Shown in pieces: positions 8,427 through 16,428 of a stretch of DNA of 64,000 bases. The translations under genes were made by a program, and so were the position numbers. Where the stretch lies: assembly GCA_016235245.1 (NCBI GenBank), contig JACRLO010000014.1, positions 1-64,000 of the forward strand. Reading direction: 5' to 3'. The notes under the pieces are model-generated. The model was not told where the DNA came from and ran no database searches. It saw only the letters and a list, made by a program, of their open reading frames with translations. How positions within the stretch are numbered: the stretch's first letter is position 1; every line of letters starts with the position of its first letter. This DNA comes from Nitrospirota bacterium. GTDB lineage: Bacteria; Nitrospirota; Thermodesulfovibrionia; Thermodesulfovibrionales; UBA6898.

Positions 8427-9149
8427 TTACGAAGTCTCTCTTCTTACCAGTTTATTCAGAACGTCTTCCACATCTTGAATAATTATGTTTCTAAAGTCGC
8501 TTGAGGGAGTGGTATTGGCTATGTTCAAAGTGCGACCATTATTGTAAAGTTCCCAAATGCTTATACTGGTCTTATTAAGAAATTCAATCATAGATTCGAT
8601 TTCAGAGATTGATGTTCTGGCAAATAAATTATCCTCATTACCGACTACTCTCAAGCTCTTATGTCCAAAGATAGCACTTCTAATCTGAATATAGTTCCGC
8701 CTGTATATGTCTCGTTGACCATTTATTTCTTGCTCAAGCTCATCAAATTCGTTGGCTCTAACAATCTGTTCAGGGATGTCTCGCATGTATTCGACTACTT
8801 GGTCAGGGGTTAAGTCCTTGCTTTTTCTAACCGCCAACTGCTCTTTCGAAAATATCGCTAAATTGTTCTTGCAGTAAGCCACCAACTGATAAATAGAAAA
8901 TGAATCATCACGTGAGTCAAATATTCTTCCTAATGTCATGAAGAAATTAACCTGAAAAGAGTTCAACACTCTCTGCCAAAAGAATCCGTTCCCATTGACT
9001 GCTCGGTGAATATTGCCATTTTCAGAAAGAATTTTATAAACAGTTCTTGGAGCAAAGTAACTATCTTCTAAACATAGCACTTCATCCATGAATATATGCA
9101 ATTTGCCTTCAAACTCAGCACAAATCTCTTTAATGTCAATTTTTGGCAT
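8427..9149 (-). CDS. AbiU2-like HEPN-domain protein, possible RNase toxin
   Basis: The 240-residue all-helical protein contains FFMTLGRIFDSRDDSFSIYQL near residues 69-89, a segment typical of AbiU2-type proteins. It also has R157-SAIFG-H163, an R-x5-H arrangement compatible with a HEPN RNase active site. AbiU is a phage-abortive-infection system of lactococci, and HEPN proteins usually cleave RNA. The start ATG at 9149 has a GAGG ribosome site. The DUF6933 gene follows after three bases. The pair is the promoter-distal end of the island nearest to tRNA-Pro. The family call rests on motif memory; cleavage activity is inferred. Confidence 0.62.
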   Translation of the reverse strand: MPKIDIKEICAEFEGKLHIFMDEVLCLEDSYFAPRTVYKILSENGNIHRAVNGNGFFWQRVLNSFQVNFFMTLGRIFDSRDDSFSIYQLVAYCKNNLAIFSKEQLAVRKSKDLTPDQVVEYMRDIPEQIVRANEFDELEQEINGQRDIYRRNYIQIRSAIFGHKSLRVVGNEDNLFARTSISEIESMIEFLNKTSISIWELYNNGRTLNIANTTPSSDFRNIIIQDVEDVLNKLVRRETS

Positions 9150-9224
9150 AAGGACCTCAGTTAAGTAATTGCTTCATTGACTGTAACATTTAAGTGAAAT
9201 ATTGCATAAGATTTTTTGTTAAGT

Positions 9225-9246
9225 CCATGCAACTGCCATGCAACTG
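9225..9246. repeat. Two tandem copies of CCATGCAACTG, candidate recombinase arm sites
   Basis: CCATGCAACTG occurs at 9225-9235 and again at 9236-9246 without a gap. It lies 50 bp beyond the 3' end of tRNA-Pro. Short tandem repeats next to a tRNA end are typical of the arm-type binding sites of tyrosine recombinases. This supports, but does not prove, that the region to the left was integrated here. Confidence 0.45.
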
Positions 9247-9295
9247 AATTTAGGGGGTTTTGGAAGGGGAAATCCTTTAAAATCAATGGGAGGAA

Positions 9296-9373
<78 letters not shown>

Positions 9374-9381
9374 AACTATTT

Positions 9382-9411
9382 AAAATACAGGAGACAAAAA
9401 GGAAATGTCAA
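9382..9411 (-). promoter_or_regulatory. Sigma-70-type promoter of tRNA-Pro
   Basis: On the minus strand TTGACA (9406-9411) is separated by 18 bp from TATTTT (9382-9387), and transcription would begin a few bases before the mature tRNA 5' end at 9373. The -35 box lies inside the first unit of a 36-bp tandem repeat, so the repeat carries a second, unused copy of it. Confidence 0.55.
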
Positions 9412-9472
9412 TAAAAGGCTAAAAGATTTCGGAATGGGAAATGTCAATAAAAGGCTAAAAGATTTCGGAATG
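9401..9472. repeat. Perfect tandem duplication of a 36-bp unit
   Basis: The 36 bases at 9401-9436 are repeated exactly at 9437-9472. The identity of the copies suggests a recent duplication. Each copy carries the TTGACA element of the tRNA-Pro promoter on the minus strand. The unit lies between the tRNA and the end of the TPR lipoprotein gene. Confidence 0.9.
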
Positions 9473-9485
9473 CAGTCAAAAGAGA

Positions 9486-10202
9486 TCAATATTTCAGTAT
9501 TTCAAGGTAGTCAGCGTAGTCTTTCTGGTCATAGCCCGTTGCGCCGAGCTTGCGTATTAAAAAATCATCGGCAGCCATTTTGATGTTCCCTCTGTACTGA
9601 TTACTTAGGGTTATGGCGTGAGAAAGTGCGGCTGAAGCATCGCCATATTTGCCTGCTGCATTGTAACAAAGCGCAAGACCTAAATAGGGAAGATCAAAAT
9701 TCGGAGCCCGCTTGATCGCCTCCTTATACGCTGCCGCAGCTTCATCGTGTCTGCCCAGTCGATAATAGGCTTTCCCCATGTTGACAAATGCCTTTTCAGG
9801 GGAGGGATAAAAAAGGTTTGATACGGCTTTTTTATAATAAGGGATTGCGGCATCAAACTTGCCGATTTTTGCATGTGCATAGCCCAGGTTGTTATAGGCA
9901 TCTGAATAGTCAGGGTCAATCCTTACCGCCCTTTCGAAAAACTCGATTGCCTTTATTGTTTCATCAAAATCAAGCAGATAGATTATGCCTATCCCATAGA
10001 CGGCTTCCTTGTTTTGCGGGTTCATTTCGTAAGCATGCTGGAACTCCACAAACGCCTGCTGGACCTTGCCTTCACTATAATAGCCGACTCCTATTTTATA
10101 GCGCGCGGCTGAATTTTGCGTAGCGCTATCCGTAACGAATGAAGCGCAGGAAATCGTGAAGATGAGAAAAAAGAGAAAAAACATACGCATGGGCAGTTTC
10201 AT
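9486..10202 (-). CDS. TPR-repeat lipoprotein
   Basis: Starting at ATG 10202, the product opens with a lipoprotein signal: a short basic start MKLPMR, a hydrophobic stretch, and a lipobox ending in TISC. An in-frame ATG at 10229 would only add nine residues before the signal, so I prefer 10202. The mature part has at least five tetratricopeptide repeats, for example the AYNNLGYAHAKIGKFDAAI and VNMGKAYYRLGRHDEAA units. Such lipoproteins serve as scaffolds in the envelope, as PilF/PilW does in type IV pilus assembly. Neighbours give no further hint of its partner. Confidence 0.8.
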   Translation of the reverse strand: MKLPMRMFFLFFLIFTISCASFVTDSATQNSAARYKIGVGYYSEGKVQQAFVEFQHAYEMNPQNKEAVYGIGIIYLLDFDETIKAIEFFERAVRIDPDYSDAYNNLGYAHAKIGKFDAAIPYYKKAVSNLFYPSPEKAFVNMGKAYYRLGRHDEAAAAYKEAIKRAPNFDLPYLGLALCYNAAGKYGDASAALSHAITLSNQYRGNIKMAADDFLIRKLGATGYDQKDYADYLEILKY

Positions 10203-10301
10203 TGCCTCGGTATTCAGGACAATCATCATAAGTAAGTTACCCTAACAGATGCCGGAGGGCAAGTAAAGAAGAAACTGCCTTTCGGACATGCTGCCGAATT
10301 C

Positions 10302-10868
10302 CTAATGATCTTTATTTTTAAGAGCATAATACGTAATAAGTTCGGCTGCATCCCAGGGCAGGCAGCTGAGTCTGCTGAAGCCCAGGGTTTCAGCGCAGCC
10401 GTATATGGTTTCTATGTCCCCTCCCTCTATCTCAAGGAATTCAGGAATGAAGGCATGCTCGCCGCAATAATGGTCAAGCTCGCAGCGTGTGCCCCCATAT
10501 TCGTAGCTTGTCCTGTGCTTCTGCATCTCAAGCCACGGCGTATACCCGAGGCCTTCGAGGAGCGTTTTCATCTCCTCAAATCCGGAGACCTCAACCTCGA
10601 TCTCGGCGCGCTCTTTTGCCAACCTGTTTTCCCTATGAACCTTGAGTGCAAGGATTGTTCTTTTGCCTTCTTTTCTCAGTCTGAGCGCTTTCCCGGCCTT
10701 TTTCAGTCTGTCATCCTGCAGATCATAGTAAATGGCATGCATTTCATCGTCAAAAGTCATTTTTGCCCCAAGGGCAATAAGCTTCTGTTCAACCGACTCT
10801 CTGTTAATCTCGAGGATTTTGACCTCTATCTCTGTCATCGTGGAGTTCATGTTATTATCGTGGTTCAT
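10302..10868 (-). CDS. CYTH-domain protein (class IV adenylate cyclase/thiamine triphosphatase-like)
   Basis: The protein carries the CYTH signature EIEVKI near its start. It also has charged strands such as ALRLRKEGKRTILALK and the acidic EIEVEV and EFLEIEGG, which line the triphosphate tunnel in this fold. CYTH enzymes hydrolyse or cyclise nucleoside triphosphates or inorganic triphosphate with divalent metal; the substrate cannot be read from sequence. Length (188 residues) is normal. ATGs at 10868, 10850 and 10838 are all possible starts. A TATAAT box at 10875-10880 on the minus strand lies so close that a later start, perhaps 10838, may be the real one. Confidence 0.8.
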   Translation of the reverse strand: MNHDNNMNSTMTEIEVKILEINRESVEQKLIALGAKMTFDDEMHAIYYDLQDDRLKKAGKALRLRKEGKRTILALKVHRENRLAKERAEIEVEVSGFEEMKTLLEGLGYTPWLEMQKHRTSYEYGGTRCELDHYCGEHAFIPEFLEIEGGDIETIYGCAETLGFSRLSCLPWDAAELITYYALKNKDH

Positions 10869-10982
10869 TCGCTATAATTATATACCGTTGGATAATCAAA
10901 ATGCAGATAGAGGCCGGAGATATTTTTATGACGATGTTGCTCTGTTTTCTGTTTTCACCGCTGTTTTGAACGAGGCAGGTAT

Positions 10983-11594
10983 ATGGACGAACTTTCAAAA
11001 GAATATGTGATTTCATTCTTTGACAAGAATCTGCAGCTCCATGGAGACAGACCTGAGGCTGTCCGGTGGAGTGATCAGGGGCAGCGTTTGCATTATGAAT
11101 GTCTGCTCGATATTGGCAGACTTGACCAGGCGAAGATCCTGGATTTTGGCTGCGGGAAGGGCGATCTTTGTCAGTTTCTTGCTGACCGAGGCATAGAGGT
11201 CGATTACACCGGGTATGATATTAATGAAAAACTCATTTCCCTTGCAAAAACGAAGCACCCCTCTGCCCGCTTTAGGGTGTTTGATCTTGCCTGTGATACC
11301 CTTGCCGAAGATTTTGACTATATTTTTCTCTGTGGCGTATTCAATCTCAGAATGGCCGGGCTTGATGAGGATATACGGAACACTTTGACCAGGCTTTTTC
11401 AGCATTGCCGCAGAGGGTTGGCTTTTAATGCGCTCTCAGACCTGAATCCGAAAAAAGACTTTGAACTCTACTACACTTCGCCCCAGGATATCTTCGGCTT
11501 TGCTGTCAGGAATCTCTCTCCATTTGTTGCACTCAGGCATGACCGGATTTTGTACGATTTTACGATGTTTATATACAAAACGCCCTTTCAGTGA
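10983..11594 (+). CDS. Class I SAM-dependent methyltransferase
   Basis: The 203-residue protein has motif I ILDFGCGKGDLCQFL near residue 50, with an acidic residue following in DYTGYDINEKLI, the two elements that bind S-adenosylmethionine. The later strand DYIFLCGVFNL corresponds to motif IV. The substrate is unknown and no neighbouring gene points to one. It is divergent from the CYTH gene and stands as a single gene. Length and domain layout are typical for small cytoplasmic methyltransferases. Confidence 0.8.
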   Translation: MDELSKEYVISFFDKNLQLHGDRPEAVRWSDQGQRLHYECLLDIGRLDQAKILDFGCGKGDLCQFLADRGIEVDYTGYDINEKLISLAKTKHPSARFRVFDLACDTLAEDFDYIFLCGVFNLRMAGLDEDIRNTLTRLFQHCRRGLAFNALSDLNPKKDFELYYTSPQDIFGFAVRNLSPFVALRHDRILYDFTMFIYKTPFQ

Positions 11595-11913
11595 AAAGAA
11601 GAAGAATGTACATAAAAAGAGCCATTCCAGGATATAGCTTGGTAAAACCGCGACGCTTAAAATGCTCTGCCGTCACAGAATGCCCACAATCCTTTTATGG
11701 CTCCCTAACGCTCTTTTAAGCTCCGAACCAGAGGTCGATTTATGTCCTGCGGGGGAGCCGTCCTTGACGTTAACATCGGAATCTTCTCCCGTGTTTAACT
11801 CACCAACCGCTCAACCTCCGGCTCAGAGTTTCCTATGTCTTCTTCCTGATTTCATCTTAGCGCTCTTTTGACTGTCCGTCAATATCTATTTTTGTTTATC
11901 AGGCGTCTTCGTA
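11595..11913. other. Gene-free stretch of about 320 bp between convergent genes
   Basis: This lies between the methyltransferase (plus) and the ferredoxin (minus). A 69-codon open frame at 11662-11871 has no ribosome site and low-complexity content, so I do not call it. No convincing terminator with a T-run is visible. Confidence 0.4.
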
Positions 11914-12093
11914 CTACTCGATAACAATAGCGCGGAAGGGGCAGGAGTAAATGATATTGCCATGTTCAGCATAAATAAACTTTTCAAAATTAATGAACCA
12001 TGCTCTGTCATCTCTCATCTCGAAAAACAGGGGATATAATTCAGCACAGGCGGAGCAGCCCGTGCATTTGCTGTAATCAATATAGGGGATCAA
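11914..12093 (-). CDS. Small single-cluster [4Fe-4S] ferredoxin
   Basis: A 59-codon gene starts at TTG 12093, preceded by GGGAGG four bases upstream. The product has YSKCTGCSACAELYP, giving three cluster cysteines at residues 10, 13 and 16, and a fourth in YSCPFRAIVIE near the end. This is the Cx2Cx2C...CP layout of single-cluster ferredoxins, with the extra cysteine of two-cluster types replaced by tyrosine. It sits about 80 bp after nifA on the same strand and may be co-transcribed with it. Its partner is unknown. An electron-carrier role linked to the NifA-controlled programme is inference. Confidence 0.8.
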   Translation of the reverse strand: MIPYIDYSKCTGCSACAELYPLFFEMRDDRAWFINFEKFIYAEHGNIIYSCPFRAIVIE

Positions 12094-12174
12094 TCTTCCT
12101 CCCGTTTTCTTTCAGACTCATGTGATGTGACGCAGCATGGGCGCAGGATAATCAGCCGCAGAATGCAGGAATGA

Positions 12175-13707
12175 TCACGACTGTTTAAGGTTGTACTTCT
12201 TTATCTTGTAACCGATCTGTCGCGGGGTGATGCCGAGGATGCGGGCGGCCTTTGCCTGATTCCAGCCGGTCCGCGAGAGCACCTCAATGAGTTTTGTTTT
12301 TTCAATATTCTCAATGGCAGAGGGCAGCGCATCCTTCATCTGCGCGGCAAACTTTACCTTAAAGGAGTGGTCCCGGATATTGACCGGCAGGTCGGCCCTG
12401 GTCGCTGCTTTGCCTCCACTCATGACGACGAGGCGTTCTACCGTATTTTCAAGCTCCCGCACATTGCCGGGCCAGTCATAGTTCATGATGATGTTCAGCA
12501 CCTCTGGCGTGATCTGCACAGCCCTGTTATTTTCCTGGTTGTATTTATCGAGGAAGTATTCCTGGAGCAGAGGTATGTCCTCTCTGCGCTGGCGAAGCGC
12601 AGGCAGATAAATAGGCACAACGTTCAACCGGTAGTACAGGTCTTCCCTGAAAGCGCCTTCTCTTACCAGGTCTTCGAGGTTTCTGCTTGTTGCCGCGACA
12701 AGACGGACATCGACCTTAATCGTCTTTTCTCCCCCCACGCGCTCGAACTCCTTTTCCTGGAGCACCCGAAGGATTTTGGGCTGGAGCGCAAGGGGCAGGT
12801 CTCCGATCTCGTCAAGGAAGATCGTTCCGCTGTCCGCAAGCTCGAACCGTCCCTTGCGCAATGCAGCCGCGCCGGTGAACGAACCTTTTTCATGGCCGAA
12901 CAGCTCCGATTCAAGCAGCCCCTCGGGGATGGACGCACAGTTGAATTTGATGAACGGGCCCTTGGCGCGGGGGCTCATGAAATGGATGGCCTTGGCAACG
13001 AGTTCCTTGCCGGTGCCGCTTTCCCCGCGCAGAAGAACGTTTGCCTTAGACGGTGACACCCGGTGTATCGCTTCAAATACCTCCTGCATGCTGTCAGACT
13101 GCCCTATGATGTTTTCTACCTTATATCTGGACTTGAGCTGCTGCTTAAGCAGTTCCTTCTCTTCCTGCATGGCCTCGCGCTCTTTCTCCACTTCCAGATG
13201 GAGCTTGACGGACTGGGCCATGAGCGATGCAATGATCTTCAGAAGCCTCAGGTCTTCTTCAAAGGAGACGCCCTTTGCGCCGAAGAGCCTGTCAACACTC
13301 AGCACGCCGAGGACTTCGTTTTTGAACTTGATCGGAACACAGAGGAACGCAACATTCTCCTTCCTGATCATCTGGCGGGCGCCGGTCTTGTTCAAAAAGA
13401 GCGGCTCGTCTCCGATATTCGGGATAACGATCGGCGAGCCGAGCTTGGCAACACGGCCAATGATCCCTTCTCCAAGCTTGTATCTGCCTCGTTTGATCTC
13501 TTCCTCTGACATGCCGTGAGCGGCAAGAATCGAGACCTCGTTATTATTTCTGAGAGCGACGGTGCCGCGCTTCATATCGAGGTATTCCGACAGCACGCGC
13601 ATTACGCCCCTGAAGTTCTGCTTCAGGTTGAGCGATGAACCGAGGAGTTTGCTGATCTCGTAGAGCGCTGTCAGTTCAAGGGTCTTATCGTTTTTCATGA
13701 TGGTCAT
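12175..13707 (-). CDS. nifA: NifA-type sigma-54-dependent transcriptional activator
   Basis: I start this at ATG 13707 (or 13698). The frame is open much further upstream, but that part is antisense to the transporter gene and has a non-protein-like composition. The 510-residue product has a GAF domain (about 20-165), then an AAA+ domain with GESGTGKE (Walker A), ESELFGHEKGSFTGA and FLDEIGDLP (Walker B). It ends with a Fis-type helix-turn-helix, WNQAKAARILGITPRQIGYK. The GSFTGA loop contacts sigma-54; the common form is GAFTGA. NifA switches on nitrogen-fixation genes, none of which lies in this window. Confidence 0.87.
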   Translation of the reverse strand: MTIMKNDKTLELTALYEISKLLGSSLNLKQNFRGVMRVLSEYLDMKRGTVALRNNNEVSILAAHGMSEEEIKRGRYKLGEGIIGRVAKLGSPIVIPNIGDEPLFLNKTGARQMIRKENVAFLCVPIKFKNEVLGVLSVDRLFGAKGVSFEEDLRLLKIIASLMAQSVKLHLEVEKEREAMQEEKELLKQQLKSRYKVENIIGQSDSMQEVFEAIHRVSPSKANVLLRGESGTGKELVAKAIHFMSPRAKGPFIKFNCASIPEGLLESELFGHEKGSFTGAAALRKGRFELADSGTIFLDEIGDLPLALQPKILRVLQEKEFERVGGEKTIKVDVRLVAATSRNLEDLVREGAFREDLYYRLNVVPIYLPALRQRREDIPLLQEYFLDKYNQENNRAVQITPEVLNIIMNYDWPGNVRELENTVERLVVMSGGKAATRADLPVNIRDHSFKVKFAAQMKDALPSAIENIEKTKLIEVLSRTGWNQAKAARILGITPRQIGYKIKKYNLKQS

Positions 13708-13788
13708 GGTATTGGGAAACGCTCTAAAATAATACACTATATCGATGAACTGCTGCACACTCTGCACAAAAGGCGGTAGAATGTCAGC

Positions 13789-15039
13789 ATGAACCCGAAG
13801 TCCCTGTTCGGCAGGCACAGTCCAAAGCTCGGTGCGCTGGAGATCCTCAAATATATCGGCCCCGGATTTCTGGTGACCGTAGGTTTTATCGATCCCGGCA
13901 ACTGGGCCTCTAATGTCGCTGCCGGCTCGCAATACGGCTATTCGCTGCTCTGGATGGTTACACTCTCGACCTTCATGCTCATTGTGCTCCAACATAACGC
14001 AGCGCATCTGGGGATAGCCACCGGTCTCTGCCTTTCCGAGTCGGCGACATTGCATTTCCCGAAACCCGCAAGCAGGATATTCCTCGGAAGCGCCATGCTG
14101 GCCTCTGTCTCGACCGCCCTTGCCGAGATCCTGGGCGCTGCCATCGGCCTGAACATGCTTTTTGGGCTGCCGCTTACGATCGGCGCAACGATTACCGCGG
14201 TCCTGGCCTGCATCATGCTGATCACAAACAGTTACAAAAGGCTTGAGGTATGGATCATCGGTTTTGTCTCTCTTATCGGCCTTGCCTTTATCTTTGAACT
14301 GAGTCTGGTTCCTGTGCAGTGGGGCGAGGCAGCAAAGGGCTGGGTTGTGCCTGCACTGCCTGCCGGCTCGCTGCCGATTATGATGAGCGTGCTGGGGGCT
14401 GTTGTGATGCCTCATAACATTTTTCTCCATTCAGAGATCATACAGAGCAGACAATGGAATATTGAGGGCGAAGAAGTGATAAAAAAGCAGCTCAAGTATG
14501 AGTTCATTGATACCCTGGCTGCCATGCTTGTGGGCTGGGCAATCAACAGCGCCATAATACTGGTGGCTGCTGCGGTCTTTCATGCAAACGACACTGTAGT
14601 TACGGACCTGCCCCAGGCCCAGGCAACGCTGAAACCGCTCCTGGGCAATGCCAGCGGAGTGGTATTTGCGCTTGCTCTTTTGCTGGCAGGTTTCTCGTCT
14701 TCAATCACTGCTGCCATGGCAGGCGGCAGCATCTTTGCCGGCATGTTCCGGGAACCCTTTGATATGGCAGACTCCCATTCCCGCATCGGCATCATCATCA
14801 CCTTTGCCGGTGCCCTTCTGATTGTTTTTTTTCTGAAAGACCCTTTTCAGGGCATTATCTGGAGCCAGATCGCCCTGAGTCTGCAATTGCCCTGGACCAT
14901 CTTCTCTCTTATTGCTCTGACCTCTTCCAGAAGCGTGATGGGCAAGTTTTCAAACTCCAGCCGGGACAAGATCGTGCTCTGGGTCTCGGCAGTGATCGTT
15001 TCTGTCCTGAATATCATGCTGCTGATCAAGGTGCTTTGA
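13789..15039 (+). CDS. mntH: NRAMP-family divalent metal (Mn/Fe) transporter
   Basis: This 416-residue inner-membrane protein has about eleven hydrophobic helices. The metal-site motifs are intact: GFIDPGNW in helix 1 and VVMPHNIFLHS in helix 6, where the methionine favours transition metals over Mg. These proteins import Mn(II) or Fe(II) with protons. The gene is divergent from nifA, 81 bp apart. A link to iron supply for nitrogenase or Fe-S proteins is tempting but only inferred. Manganese versus iron preference cannot be decided from sequence. Confidence 0.87.
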   Translation: MNPKSLFGRHSPKLGALEILKYIGPGFLVTVGFIDPGNWASNVAAGSQYGYSLLWMVTLSTFMLIVLQHNAAHLGIATGLCLSESATLHFPKPASRIFLGSAMLASVSTALAEILGAAIGLNMLFGLPLTIGATITAVLACIMLITNSYKRLEVWIIGFVSLIGLAFIFELSLVPVQWGEAAKGWVVPALPAGSLPIMMSVLGAVVMPHNIFLHSEIIQSRQWNIEGEEVIKKQLKYEFIDTLAAMLVGWAINSAIILVAAAVFHANDTVVTDLPQAQATLKPLLGNASGVVFALALLLAGFSSSITAAMAGGSIFAGMFREPFDMADSHSRIGIIITFAGALLIVFFLKDPFQGIIWSQIALSLQLPWTIFSLIALTSSRSVMGKFSNSSRDKIVLWVSAVIVSVLNIMLLIKVL

Positions 15040-15084
15040 GCCGGGTTCCCAAGCATTGCCCGGTGCCTGTTTTTTATACAGATA

Positions 15085-15101
15085 TGCCTGAATATCAGGC
15101 A
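15085..15101. repeat. 17-bp inverted repeat after the NRAMP gene
   Basis: TGCCTGA-ATA-TCAGGCA is a perfect palindrome with 7-bp arms. It is not followed by a T-run on either strand, so it may be an operator or a weak mRNA-end hairpin between mntH and the amidotransferase gene. Confidence 0.45.
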
Positions 15102-15194
15102 ATTATGGCATGGCAATGGACGATAACCGATTGTTTTTAAAGAAAAGAGACTATGGCAGCTATATTGCACTACTTAGAAATCAGGAATACTCTT

Positions 15195-15863
15195 ATGTCC
15201 ATATTGATATTAAAGAACATTTCGACCGAAGGCCCGGGCACTATCGAGGATTTTCTCGTGCATAACAATATGCACCATACGACTATAGACCTTGCGCGTC
15301 ACGCAATCGATTCTGCCGCAGGCTATGATACCCTGCTTATGCTGGGCGGGCCGATGAGCGTCAACGATGAGGCTGAGTATCCTTATCTGACTCAGGAGAT
15401 GAAGCTTGCCGAGCAGTTCATGAAAGACGGCAAAAAAGTTTTTGGTGTCTGCCTCGGCGCGCAGCTCATGGCAAAGGCGCTCGGTGCAAGAGTATACCCT
15501 GGAAGGGAAAAAGAGATCGGCTGGTATGATATTGAGCTGAAAGATGCCGGTACACAGGACCCGCTTATGGCTTATCTTGCGCCTGACAGCAGCAGTTGCA
15601 AAGTCTTCCACTGGCATGGAGAGACCTTTGACATACCACAGGGGGCAGAGCGGCTCGCAGCATCTGACCTGTATCCGAACCAGGCGTTCAGGTATGGCAA
15701 TAATGCCTACGCGTTTCAGTTCCATATCGAAGTGTCCAGACAGATGATCTCCGATTGGTTGAAAAATGAGCCTGTTGATCTGAAGAAGCTCGATCAGGAG
15801 ACCGAAGCATATTACGCAGACTATGCTGCAAGGGCAGAGAATTTCTATAAGGCATTCTTTTAA
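15195..15863 (+). CDS. Class I glutamine amidotransferase-like protein (GuaA-type GATase domain)
   Basis: The product has the class I GATase nucleophile elbow FGVCLGAQL and the histidine strand YAFQFHIEV, the Cys-His part of the triad. It consists of this domain alone, about 222 residues. I choose ATG 15195 (MSILILKN) because the family begins with this strand; a frame-consistent ATG at 15153 adds 14 residues. Stand-alone proteins of this type usually release ammonia from glutamine or a gamma-glutamyl compound. The true substrate is unknown. The next gene, glnB, suggests a nitrogen-metabolism context. Confidence 0.8.
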   Translation: MSILILKNISTEGPGTIEDFLVHNNMHHTTIDLARHAIDSAAGYDTLLMLGGPMSVNDEAEYPYLTQEMKLAEQFMKDGKKVFGVCLGAQLMAKALGARVYPGREKEIGWYDIELKDAGTQDPLMAYLAPDSSSCKVFHWHGETFDIPQGAERLAASDLYPNQAFRYGNNAYAFQFHIEVSRQMISDWLKNEPVDLKKLDQETEAYYADYAARAENFYKAFF

Positions 15864-15910
15864 AATACCGGGGCTGGGCTTTAGAGTTTGGGTTTTAGTA
15901 TTGATACTGA

Positions 15911-15938
15911 TCCCTGAGCCCTAATCCCTAACACCTGA
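15911..15938. repeat. CCCTAA-rich microrepeat upstream of glnB
   Basis: The run TCCCTGAGCCCTAATCCCTA and its continuation repeat a CCCTAA-like unit. A related run, CCCCTAACCCCTAACCCC, occurs inside carA at 37462, so this is probably a dispersed short repeat. Confidence 0.5.
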
Positions 15939-15951
15939 ACACAGGAGGTGA

Positions 15952-16293
<342 letters not shown>

Positions 16294-16300
16294 CGGCAGT

Positions 16301-16412
16301 AATGCGTGATCAGTGTGATGCGTGATAAGATATTTTCTCGTTACGCGTGAGCAAGACTATAGTGATGCGTGATAAGTTTTTAACTCATTACTCATTACCC
16401 ATAACTCATTAC
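16301..16412. repeat. Short repeats in both orientations between glnB and glnA
   Basis: GTGATGCGTGATAAG occurs at 16315-16329 and 16362-16376, with a partial copy at about 16301. ACTCATTACTCATTACCCAT and further ATTAC units follow at 16383-16412. The two groups are roughly complementary, so the mRNA could fold into a long hairpin between the genes. Similar ATTAC-type runs lie before pyrR and at the start of the PP-loop gene at 43090. Confidence 0.65.
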
Positions 16413-16428
16413 TTATATAGGAGGAGCA

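Larger units (their letters stand above)
1..9295. mobile_element. Putative defence island next to tRNA-Pro (left end outside window)
   Basis: This stretch is visibly richer in A/T than the sequence to its right. It carries almost only defence-type genes: methyltransferase, helicase, GIY-YIG nuclease, SLATT protein, TIR-like remnant, Mrr-like nuclease, AbiU2-like HEPN protein and DUF6933. It ends at the 3' end of a minus-strand tRNA-Pro, the side on which tRNA-targeting tyrosine recombinases insert DNA. Two tandem 11-bp repeats lie about 50 bp from the tRNA end. No integrase and no second copy of the tRNA 3' end is seen in the window, so the island call is inference and its left boundary is unknown. 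Confidence 0.55.

Noticed and set aside
11662-11871. 69-codon plus-strand open frame
   Set aside because: No ribosome site and low-complexity content; more likely non-coding.
12776-13519. Long plus-strand frames opposite nifA
   Set aside because: They mirror the codon structure of nifA and lack ribosome sites or recognisable motifs.
13708-14430. Upstream extension of the nifA frame by 241 codons
   Set aside because: It is antisense to the NRAMP transporter gene and has a His/Gln/Arg-rich composition unlike a protein domain; the GAF domain begins after 13707.
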